41,691 nucleotides of DNA from a virus. The number at the start of each line of letters is the position of its first letter. The first letter of the stretch is position 1. The notes beneath the pieces were generated by a model that saw only the letters and a program-made list of their open reading frames with translations, was not told where the DNA came from and made no database searches. The stretch is from positions 1-41,691 of IMG/VR virus record IMGVR_UViG_3300037200_000368, one strand, 5' to 3'. Of this stretch, positions 35,760 through 41,691 are shown in pieces. Both the position numbers and the translations under genes were made by a program.

Positions 35760-36347
35760 ATGTCAAACACCATCACACCCAATCTTGGACTTGAAATTCC
35801 GGCCTACGGCGATCCGAACTGGAACAACCCTTTTACCGTCGACATGAATCTGATCGACGCTGCGGTCGGCACTCTGCAGACCACCGTCGCGGGCATGGGC
35901 GGCGGCGGGACGCCCGCCGGGAACTGGACGAGGTATCAACTCACTTCGAGCGGTTCGAATTGGCTCGTTAACGGGGTAGTCGTAGCCGCTCGCTCCTCGA
36001 GCGTGAACCCGCAACAGATCGCGCTCTTCACCGCGCCCGCGTTGACGATCTTTCACGCCGTCATGCTCATCCATACCGCGTCGTTCGTCGGCGCGTCTGA
36101 TTGTACTGTCTCGCTCGGCACCGCCGCCATTCCCGACTCGCTTATGATCGTCTCCGGAGACACGTTCGATATCGCTCAGGCTCCCGCCGCGACTCACTTT
36201 TATTTGGCGGGCGGCGCGCGCATGCTCTCCACGTCGGCCACCGCGATCATTGCCCAGGTCGGCATCCCCAGCGGGTCCTATCCTATCGTCGTCACTGCCG
36301 GGACTCTCGATATCTTCGTTCTCTGCTCGACCCTTCCCCCACTCTAA
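35760..36347 (+). CDS. Short tail-fibre-like protein (195 aa)
   Basis: It begins MSNTITPNLGLEIPAYGDPNWNNPFTVDMNLIDAAVG, a common start for phage fibre/appendage subunits ('nl.l..p..G....W....n.n...iDa.'). A Gly-rich hinge (GMGGGGTPAGNW) follows, then a beta-sandwich-like C-terminal domain (LTIFHAVMLIHTASFVGASDCTVSLGT ... PSGSYPIVVTAGTLDIFVLCSTLPPL). The last part could be a carbohydrate-binding tip. It is one base after the fibre stop and four bases before the next gene, so these three genes form a fibre cluster. Confidence 0.65.
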   Translation: MSNTITPNLGLEIPAYGDPNWNNPFTVDMNLIDAAVGTLQTTVAGMGGGGTPAGNWTRYQLTSSGSNWLVNGVVVAARSSSVNPQQIALFTAPALTIFHAVMLIHTASFVGASDCTVSLGTAAIPDSLMIVSGDTFDIAQAPAATHFYLAGGARMLSTSATAIIAQVGIPSGSYPIVVTAGTLDIFVLCSTLPPL

Positions 36348-36351
36348 TCTC

Positions 36352-39108
36352 ATGAATTCCTTTAACGGTTGGACGGACGCCTGGGTCCCCGTCGCAACTT
36401 ACTATCTCGATCCCGTCAACGGCAATGACTCGCACGCGGGAACTTCGCCGACGCTCGCCTGGGCGACGTACGCCAAAGCCGAGCAACAGGCGTTGACGCC
36501 GGGTCAGTCGATAGCGAAGAAGATCAGCGGGAACTGGATTCTCTTCAAAAGTTACTCGAAGATTGCGCGCTCGCAAATGGTCATGGGCTACTATCAGCAG
36601 TTCACGCCCATTCCCACGTCGGCGCTCGACTTCAGCGCGTTGACCCATATCTCACATGATCATGTTGAACCGCTCGCCAGTGGCGCGCTGAACTTCGCCG
36701 CCAACGGTCTAGCGATGACGGCTGCGAACTCGACCGCTCTGATTAACGCCGCGCACGCTGCCGGCGTCAAAGTGATTCTGAGCTTCGCCGACGTCTTCGA
36801 TACGACCGGGACGGCTTTCATCAACGCTGTTACAAACAACCTGAATACGCTCGTCGCCAACATCGTCGAGACAGTCGTCTCGCGCGGCTACGATGGCGTC
36901 GACATCGATTGGGAACAAGGGATGACGACGGCCGGCGTCATCGCTTTGATGACCGCGCTGTACCCAGCGATCAAAGCTGCTAATCCGAACCTTCACGTCG
37001 ATATGTGCGTGAGCATTCAAAACCCGGCTGGCGCGAACATCATTCAGAGCTGGGCGGCCGTCGCGAACTACACCGACACGATGAACGTCATGTGTTACGA
37101 CGAGATGTCCGGGGGCAACCTCACCGTATGGCATGACGCCGCGCTCTTCGACGGAAACTTCAACGGCTACTATGGAAACGCGATGCTGTCGGGCTTGCGA
37201 ATCGTTCGCAGCTTCGTCTTCGCGGGCATGCCCGCAGGGATGCTCTTGTTCGGCATTCCGTTCTATGGCAGGCTCTTCTCTGGCAACGTCGGGACGCCCA
37301 CCAGCGGACCGCTGACGCCGCGTCAATTCATGACGAGCGCGACGAACCTCGTCAACACCTACTGCGCGTACGGAACGCCCTCTATCTCGTCGTCGTCGTC
37401 TTCCGTCGTCATCCCGGCGACAACGCAACAAGTCTCGGCCTTCTATAACGCCGCCGACGATTTGTGGGATGCGGTTGCCCAAGTTCCTTATCTATCGCTG
37501 CTGAACGGGACGCCCGCCGACAACATGTATTTGACCTATGACGATTCGGCGTCAGTCACTGCGAAGGTTCAATGGATGCTGTCCAAGGGACTCGCCGGAA
37601 TTGCCGCCTGGGAGCTGACGCTCGATTACTACCCGAGTCGCTCTATCGTGAGTCCGCTGCTCGACGCCGTGAAATGCGCGTGTCCTAAGATCGCGCTGGC
37701 AGCCGGAGCGACGCCGAGCGCGCCTTCGACTCTCACCGCGCAAGGCGTTTCGACGACGGCCGTTCCTCTCGAATGGTCCCCGGTGGCCACCGCGACCGGC
37801 TACAACGTTCTGCGCTCTTCGACGAGCGGATCCGGCTATACAATTCTCGCCACGGTCACAGGTCCCAGCTACACCGACGCCAGCGTGACAAGTGGATCCA
37901 CTTATTACTACGTCGTCGCCGCGATCAACAATGGAACGATCGGCGCGAACTCTTCGCAGCTCACCGTCGTAGCGAGCGCGGGATCTCCCCCTGCAGCTCC
38001 CACCGCGCTCGCCGCTTCGAGCGTCACTCCGACGACGACGGTCAACGTCGAGCAAGTCACTCTGACGTGGAGCGGCTCGGCCGCGAGCTATCTCGTCAAG
38101 CGGTCGACGATGATCAGTGGAAGCTGCTATGTCGTCATCGCCACAACGACGAGCGCGAGTTACACCGATAACTCGCTTGCGCCAGGGATCACTTACTACT
38201 ATGTCGTGACCGCCGTCGTCGCTGGAATTGAAAGCGCGAACTCGTCGCAAGTCACCGTCACCGCGCCCGCGTACGTCCCGGCGAATCTTCTCACCTCACC
38301 GACCGATATCACCAACGGCGCTTGGAGCGTCTCGGCGGGCGCGACGGCCGCGAGCGCGACGACCATCACCATTTCGTCAGGCCAGACTCTCGTCAGCGCG
38401 CTTCAGCAAGTCGGTATCGTCGTCTCTCCGAACGTCGAGTACATTGCGACTCTCACCATGATCCCGACGATTGGCGGCTGGTGTACTCTCAGCGTCTACG
38501 CGCCCGGCTGGACGCCGATCCCCGCCTCGCTGGGTCAGTGGTGCGCTGCCGGCGTCCCTAGCTCGTTTAGTGTGCCGTTTAACACGACGACAAATCCGAC
38601 CGTGATTTTTGAATTCGATTGTCCCGCCGTCATGGCGGGCGCGACGGTTACCGTGAGCGGGCTGGGGATCAGTATCCAACTGCCCGGCGCTCAGAATCTG
38701 CTCGGCTCGCCGAGCGCGATCAACGCCGCCCCTTGGAGCGTCGCCGGCACGGGCGCGTCCGCGAGCGGACCATCGACTCTCGTCTGCGCGACGACGGGCG
38801 TCACGTCGATCTCGCAAAACGTCGCTATCGCCCCGAACACGTACTACACCGCGACGATTACGCTCACGAGCTCGGCGGCGGCGGGCTACGCGACGCTGAA
38901 CTTGTACGCCCCGGGGTATGCGTCAACTATCGCTCATGGCGCGCTCTCGCTCTCGACGAGCGCGCAAACGATTACCGTCTATTTCAACTCGGGGAGCTTC
39001 GGCTCGCTGATCTTCGAGCTCGATCTGGATGCGGCGAGCGCGCTCGATACGCTCACGGTGGCCAATCTCAATCTTTCCCTGACACCCGCCTGGGTCCAGG
39101 CTTGGTAG
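36352..39108 (+). CDS. GH18 glycosidase (chitinase-like) tail fibre protein with FN3 and C-terminal repeats
   Basis: I start this 918-aa protein at ATG 36352, just after the preceding stop. The N-terminus YYLDPVNGNDSHAGTSP resembles the start of pectate-lyase-like proteins. A GH18 domain follows (about 75-445) with the catalytic D-x-x-D-x-D-x-E motif at D181, D184, D186 and E188 (YDGVDIDWEQG), plus NVMCYDEM and a late WELT. Two fibronectin III domains (about 460-545 and 548-640) and two related C-terminal carbohydrate-binding-like domains (about 645-780 and 782-918, each starting NLL-S-P) complete it. GH18 enzymes cleave GlcNAc-beta-1,4 bonds. The likely substrate is a host surface glycan. 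Confidence 0.82.
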   Translation: MNSFNGWTDAWVPVATYYLDPVNGNDSHAGTSPTLAWATYAKAEQQALTPGQSIAKKISGNWILFKSYSKIARSQMVMGYYQQFTPIPTSALDFSALTHISHDHVEPLASGALNFAANGLAMTAANSTALINAAHAAGVKVILSFADVFDTTGTAFINAVTNNLNTLVANIVETVVSRGYDGVDIDWEQGMTTAGVIALMTALYPAIKAANPNLHVDMCVSIQNPAGANIIQSWAAVANYTDTMNVMCYDEMSGGNLTVWHDAALFDGNFNGYYGNAMLSGLRIVRSFVFAGMPAGMLLFGIPFYGRLFSGNVGTPTSGPLTPRQFMTSATNLVNTYCAYGTPSISSSSSSVVIPATTQQVSAFYNAADDLWDAVAQVPYLSLLNGTPADNMYLTYDDSASVTAKVQWMLSKGLAGIAAWELTLDYYPSRSIVSPLLDAVKCACPKIALAAGATPSAPSTLTAQGVSTTAVPLEWSPVATATGYNVLRSSTSGSGYTILATVTGPSYTDASVTSGSTYYYVVAAINNGTIGANSSQLTVVASAGSPPAAPTALAASSVTPTTTVNVEQVTLTWSGSAASYLVKRSTMISGSCYVVIATTTSASYTDNSLAPGITYYYVVTAVVAGIESANSSQVTVTAPAYVPANLLTSPTDITNGAWSVSAGATAASATTITISSGQTLVSALQQVGIVVSPNVEYIATLTMIPTIGGWCTLSVYAPGWTPIPASLGQWCAAGVPSSFSVPFNTTTNPTVIFEFDCPAVMAGATVTVSGLGISIQLPGAQNLLGSPSAINAAPWSVAGTGASASGPSTLVCATTGVTSISQNVAIAPNTYYTATITLTSSAAAGYATLNLYAPGYASTIAHGALSLSTSAQTITVYFNSGSFGSLIFELDLDAASALDTLTVANLNLSLTPAWVQAW

Positions 39109-39113
39109 ACCGA

Positions 39114-39746
39114 ATGATGACGACACTTTCGCCGTTCGATTGGTCGCAAATCCCGCTACGCATGACGGAGGGGATCGGTGCCTACTTCGCCATCGTCAAG
39201 TTGTACGGCTGGGTGGCGCACAAGGGCGCCCGCTTCTGGGCGATGCCCGACCAGATCGAGAAGCTCGCGAAACAAGCCTCCGATATCGTACGCGCCGACA
39301 TCGCGGCGGTGAGTGACCGCGTGTACCTACTCGACGGGGGAAACAAGCTCATACAGCAGGCGCTCGAAGTTCCCTTCATTGAACTTAACCGGGAAGGACT
39401 CGCCGACTTCGTTTCGGTGCATGCTGCGCACCTTCTCGGCCGCGAGCGAGACGACTGCCTCGGTAACAACTGGTGGTCTTCCGTTTATCCGACGCGCGCC
39501 GCGAGTCATCATCACCGCGAGGAAATTCGCGAGCGTTGGAAGCAGGCGCTCGCCGAGGGTGGAACGTTCGAAGAAGACGTCCGGCTCTTGAGCAACGGTC
39601 CCGGCGCCGGGGCGATTACGATGCGGATCATTCCGATTCGTCCGCCGAAGGGCGGGGGAGTTCTTGGCTGGAAAGTTCTTTTTCCTCGCCAGTTGAGCGT
39701 CTTAGAACCCGATGCGCCGCCGCAGCCGATTCGTCGTATTTCCTGA
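39114..39746 (+). CDS. PAS-fold protein at the end of the fibre operon (210 aa)
   Basis: The first ATG (39114) is followed directly by a second ATG. The N-terminus (PLRMTEGIGAYFAIVKLYGWVA) is amphipathic. A helix precedes a PAS-like domain (about 80-190): ALEVPFIELNREGLADFVSVHAAHLLGRERDDCLGNNWWSSVYP, then RWKQALAEGGTFEEDVRLLSNG. This matches the 'p.pfie.d.eG....vn.a...LlGr...e.lGnnW...v.p' pattern of PAS sensory domains with W..al..g..fe. No kinase, cyclase or HTH is attached. PAS domains are unusual in phages; this one may sense ligands or bind a host partner. It could also be a degenerate virion protein. Confidence 0.65.
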   Translation: MMTTLSPFDWSQIPLRMTEGIGAYFAIVKLYGWVAHKGARFWAMPDQIEKLAKQASDIVRADIAAVSDRVYLLDGGNKLIQQALEVPFIELNREGLADFVSVHAAHLLGRERDDCLGNNWWSSVYPTRAASHHHREEIRERWKQALAEGGTFEEDVRLLSNGPGAGAITMRIIPIRPPKGGGVLGWKVLFPRQLSVLEPDAPPQPIRRIS

Positions 39747-39763
39747 CCCCCGTCGCCGCAGCT

Positions 39764-39773
39764 TGATATATCA
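39764..39773. repeat. Short AT palindrome between convergent genes
   Basis: TGATATATCA is a perfect 10-bp palindrome in the 27-base gap between the rightward PAS gene and the leftward gene ending at 39774. Too short and lacking GC for a terminator; it could be a protein-binding site. Confidence 0.25.
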
Positions 39774-40112
39774 TCATCCGTCGTTACGGGGTCCGGTGTA
39801 CGCTTCGATGCGCTTCAAACGCTGATACTCGCGAAACATCGTTTCGCCTTGCAACTGTTGCGCGATCTTCAGTAAAGCGTCTTCGGCGCCGGGGCGTTCG
39901 ACCGCCAGGCGCGCCAGCGCCAGCAGCACTAATTGACGCTCGCGTTCGTCCTGAAAGTCGAGCCACATTCTATTCAGTGTGGCGCGTTCGAAGAGTTGTC
40001 GACGGAAAGAAACGGTACACTGAGGGCACAGCAAGTTTAGCGGTGTGTCGCGCGGTCGTGGCCTCCTTGGCCCTGGAGCTGGTAATGCAGGTCCTCCAGC
40101 CGCGCGGTACAC
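39774..40112 (-). CDS. Hypothetical protein with CxxC motif (112 aa)
   Basis: The GTG start at 40112 has AAGGGG eight bases upstream; ATG 39971 (MWLDFQDERERQ) is an alternative giving 64 aa. The N-terminus is Pro/Arg-rich (ALPAPGPRRPRPRD), followed by LLCPQC, then a helical C-terminal half (ERQLVLLALARLAVERPGAEDALLKIAQQL). I know no family. It belongs to the minus-strand right-end gene group and has a cluster of CGATCCCC elements directly upstream. Confidence 0.5.
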   Translation of the reverse strand: MYRAAGGPALPAPGPRRPRPRDTPLNLLCPQCTVSFRRQLFERATLNRMWLDFQDERERQLVLLALARLAVERPGAEDALLKIAQQLQGETMFREYQRLKRIEAYTGPRNDG

Positions 40113-40147
40113 TTAGTCGACCCCTTGTGGATTGATGTTTCAAGCCT

Positions 40148-40196
40148 GCGGGGATCGCGCGTTTGACTCCTCCGTTGACCGATCCCCGCGATCCCC
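40148..40196. repeat. Inverted and direct CGATCCCC elements, candidate operator cluster
   Basis: GCGGGGATCG (40148-40157) and CGATCCCCGC (40180-40189) form a perfect 10-bp inverted repeat with a 22-base spacer. A third copy, CGATCCCC (40189-40196), follows the second directly. The cluster lies 36-84 bases upstream of the GTG at 40112 and just downstream of the double-HTH gene, so it could be that regulator's binding site. It could also form a large hairpin between the two minus-strand genes. Confidence 0.55.
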
Positions 40197-40222
40197 TTCG
40201 TCGCCTCACCCTCTCACCCAGC

Positions 40223-40867
40223 TCATTGCTTCGCGCTCGCTTTCCCCGTCTCGTTCCAATTCTTGCGCCGCTCAGTCAAATCCGGCGATCCTTGGTACTT
40301 TTGTAGGGAGTCCTTCAGTACTCGCCAGCTTCGGCCGAATTTTTCCGCGTAAATTTTTCCAGCCTCCGACAGTCGACGGACGTGCGGAACCGGTATGCCT
40401 GAAAGGGCGCTCGCTTCCTCCCAGGTGAGCCAGAGCTTCTCCTGCAGCGGAACGCGCTCGCTGCTGATCGACACCACGCCGCGAATCAGCTCCAGAAGGC
40501 TTTCGTAGGACCAGCCGCCCGTCTTCAGCGAGACGAGCGCGGCTCCCTTTCCCTGCCCCCAGAGATCGAGGTTGGTTGAGCTCGCCTTCCCTGCCCCGTT
40601 CCCTTCCTCATTCCCCGTCTCCGTCTTCTTCATCGCGCTGGGTGGCCGCAGCGCCGCACGCATTTCCTTTTCCCGCTTCAGGCGGTCGACGTCTGCCGTA
40701 ACAAAGACCCGTGTGCCTTTTTTGCCGGGCCGGGAGGCAAGGGCCGATCCCACCCGCCCGTCCCGAGCCATGCGTTCGAGCGTGGCATCGGCGACTCCTA
40801 AGCGTGCGAGCGCCTCTTCTCTTTGCAGCCAGCCTTCCGGCAACGCGCCGTCTTTCAAGACAATCAT
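40223..40867 (-). CDS. Double-HTH DNA-binding regulator (214 aa)
   Basis: Two HTH domains are visible. The N-terminal one (about 12-65) has LQREEALARLGVADATLERMARDG and GTRVFVTADVDRLKRE, resembling the helix-turn-helix plus wing of excisionase/MerR-like regulators. The C-terminal one (about 145-190) has LWLTWEEASALSGIPVPHVRRLSEAGKIYAEKFGRSWRVLKDSLQKY, an HTH_17-like domain. A Lys/Glu/Gly-rich linker (about 70-100) and a conserved-looking middle (YESLLELIRGVVSI) connect them. A GGGGG-containing site precedes the ATG. It is the best candidate in this window for a phage transcription regulator, but no evidence links it to the 4476-4521 operators. Confidence 0.72.
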   Translation of the reverse strand: MIVLKDGALPEGWLQREEALARLGVADATLERMARDGRVGSALASRPGKKGTRVFVTADVDRLKREKEMRAALRPPSAMKKTETGNEEGNGAGKASSTNLDLWGQGKGAALVSLKTGGWSYESLLELIRGVVSISSERVPLQEKLWLTWEEASALSGIPVPHVRRLSEAGKIYAEKFGRSWRVLKDSLQKYQGSPDLTERRKNWNETGKASAKQ

Positions 40868-41036
40868 TCAAAAACCCCCATTTTCAAAAAAATTTCCAAT
40901 AACTTACAGACCGATCTTTCGGTAGATTGATGGGATTCCTCTTTTTTTGAGGGTATGCAATTCGGTTGCTTCGAGCAATGGCCGGGAGTACCGGTCCGAC
41001 AGATTTGTCCAATCACCCTGATCGGTTCGCCGCGCT
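40868..41036. other. AT-rich intergenic region upstream of the regulator gene
   Basis: No gene is seen. On the minus strand it contains the regulator's leader. A short hairpin ACCGA-N4-TCGGT is centred near 40918, and CCTC-T8-GAGG lies at about 40938-40953. These may be operator or attenuator elements; no convincing -10/-35 pair was found. Confidence 0.3.
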
Positions 41037-41429
41037 TTATTCCAACAACCGCAGTTGCTCGGGAACGGGCTCCGCGGCGAGCAACAGCAGTTGCTCCGGT
41101 TGCGCGCGGTGCAGTTCCCGCCAGAGCATGTAGAGCAGCGGCGCCTCGATCGCGATCGCAAAACTCGGCCGGTGCAGGAAGTGGGCCCGCGCATGGCAAC
41201 GCCGGCAGAGCGTGACCATCCAGCGGCGCGTCTGCGCGCCCGGTTTGCGGTGATGCACCAGAATTAAGAACTCGGCCAGCTCGCCGCAGGCCTGGCACTG
41301 ATACTCATCCCGCCGAAGGACGGCTTCCCGTTCGCCGCCGAATTGCTCGCGGTTCAATCGGTCACGCCGCGCGCAGCGCGGGCAATCAACGGCGCCGCCA
41401 CAACCGCAAAGCAGAGAGATCTGGGTCAT
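41037..41429 (-). CDS. HNH endonuclease-like protein (130 aa)
   Basis: I start at ATG 41429 (MTQISLLCGCGG) with AGTGAG six bases upstream; a longer open frame upstream overlaps the neighbouring gene. Four N-terminal cysteines (C8, C10, C16, C19) form a small zinc site. C45/C48 (YQCQACGE), H59/H60 (LVHHRKPG) and C75/C78 with H79 and H83 (LCRRCHARAH) are the HNH core with its structural zinc. HNH proteins nick or cut DNA. Next to packaging genes they aid terminase, but here the gene is at the other end of the window. It may instead be a homing-type or early nuclease. Confidence 0.85.
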   Translation of the reverse strand: MTQISLLCGCGGAVDCPRCARRDRLNREQFGGEREAVLRRDEYQCQACGELAEFLILVHHRKPGAQTRRWMVTLCRRCHARAHFLHRPSFAIAIEAPLLYMLWRELHRAQPEQLLLLAAEPVPEQLRLLE

Positions 41430-41436
41430 GCGAAGC

Positions 41437-41691
41437 TCACTGATCTTCGTCAGATGCCGTCCCCGCAACTTTTTCGAGAGAGTCGATGGCGTATTGGGTT
41501 CTTTGCGTGGAATCGTCCGCGCACACATAGCAGAGCTGGCCTTCTCTGCCGAATCCAGTGACCGTGCCTGCCGCAGGTGTGCGGTTGGTGTCGGTTTTCG
41601 TAAGGCGCACTCCCCGCGCTCTGGCCTCACTGGTGAGTCGCACCTTGTCACCGACTTTGATTTTGCTCTCGGCGTCTGTATCGGGTTTCAT
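41437..41691 (-). CDS. Small SH3/KOW-like hypothetical protein (84 aa)
   Basis: The product begins on the last base of the window (ATG at 41691). IKVGDKVRLTSEARARGVRLTKTDTNRTPAAGTVTGFGREGQLCYVCADDSTQRTQYAIDSLEKV has a 'vGdkVrl......gtV.gfg' pattern typical of small SH3-like beta barrels. I recognise no specific function. It precedes the HNH gene by seven bases in the same operon. A longer N-terminus outside the window cannot be excluded. Confidence 0.6.
   Translation of the reverse strand: MKPDTDAESKIKVGDKVRLTSEARARGVRLTKTDTNRTPAAGTVTGFGREGQLCYVCADDSTQRTQYAIDSLEKVAGTASDEDQ

Noticed and set aside
34607-36347. Diversity-generating retroelement acting on the fibre genes
   Set aside because: No reverse transcriptase gene and no template/variable repeat pair were noticed near the fibre C-termini.
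36250-36351. Upstream extension of the GH18 fibre protein
   Set aside because: The extra 34 codons overlap the end of the preceding fibre gene. ATG 36352 follows that gene's stop directly and starts the recognisable protein.
38619-39113. Upstream extension of the PAS-fold protein
   Set aside because: The 165 codons are an alternative frame of the GH18 C-terminus, Arg/Asp-rich and without domain features. ATG 39114 is preferred.
41430-41651. N-terminal extension of the HNH protein
   Set aside because: It overlaps the small SH3-like gene on the same strand in another frame and has no ribosome site. ATG 41429 has one.

Overview
This window reads as most of the genome of a temperate, contractile-tailed (myovirus-type) bacteriophage or prophage. 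It is GC-rich, uses many GTG and TTG starts, and is tightly packed with ATGA, GTGA and TAATG stop/start overlaps. The host is probably a GC-rich Gram-negative bacterium, because the lysis pair is a gene-transfer-agent-type three-helix holin plus a T4-lysozyme-like endolysin. Nothing in the sequence fixes the host taxon. The window begins exactly at an integrase start codon and ends exactly at the start codon of a minus-strand gene, so it looks trimmed at gene boundaries.

Positions 1-2.3 kb hold a tyrosine integrase, a HicAB-type toxin-antitoxin pair behind a 20-bp palindrome, and a small gene ending at a strong bidirectional terminator. Positions 2.3-4.3 kb form a leftward early operon (Gp157-like protein, two Cys-rich proteins, one unknown). 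A compact genetic switch at 4466-4532 has two divergent promoters, each with a matching near-palindromic operator between its -35 and -10. To the right, 4.5-6.7 kb is an accessory operon: a small basic protein on a probably leaderless mRNA, a coiled-coil protein, a two-TM protein coupled to a Cas2/SinR-like protein, a small ORF and a one-TM Pro/Ala-rich protein. A minus-strand excisionase-like HTH gene follows.

Positions 7.1-9.3 kb carry the lysis genes and small unknowns. A serine recombinase (9.3-10.1 kb) comes next, then packaging and head genes (10.2-18.7 kb): small and large terminase, a portal fused to a toxin-like nuclease domain, MuF, a DUF2213 protease/scaffold, cement protein, DUF2184 capsid and DUF4054 adaptor. 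Connector, fibre and neck genes (18.7-24.6 kb) include a 19-repeat protein ending in a fibre-tail-adaptor-like domain. The tail follows: DUF3383 sheath, tube, a tail assembly chaperone with a -1 frameshift on T TTT TTC, a tape measure with a muralytic domain, and a simple baseplate of the cyanophage Pam3 type (Dit-like, plug, hub, Gp138 spike, gp25-like, J-like, DUF2612).

A GIY-YIG homing endonuclease sits antisense before the tail fibre. Beyond it are a gp53-like fibre, a short fibre protein, a 918-aa GH18 glycosidase/FN3 fibre protein and a PAS-fold protein. The right end (39.8-41.7 kb) is a minus-strand group with a double-HTH regulator and an HNH protein. I recognise no helicase, primase, polymerase or CI-type repressor, so the replication genes are missing, outside the window or unfamiliar. 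I saw no tRNA genes or CRISPR arrays. The best candidates for something undescribed are the 2-TM/Cas2-like pair under the phage switch, the portal-nuclease fusion with its coupled 44-codon ORF, and the 19-repeat adaptor fusion.
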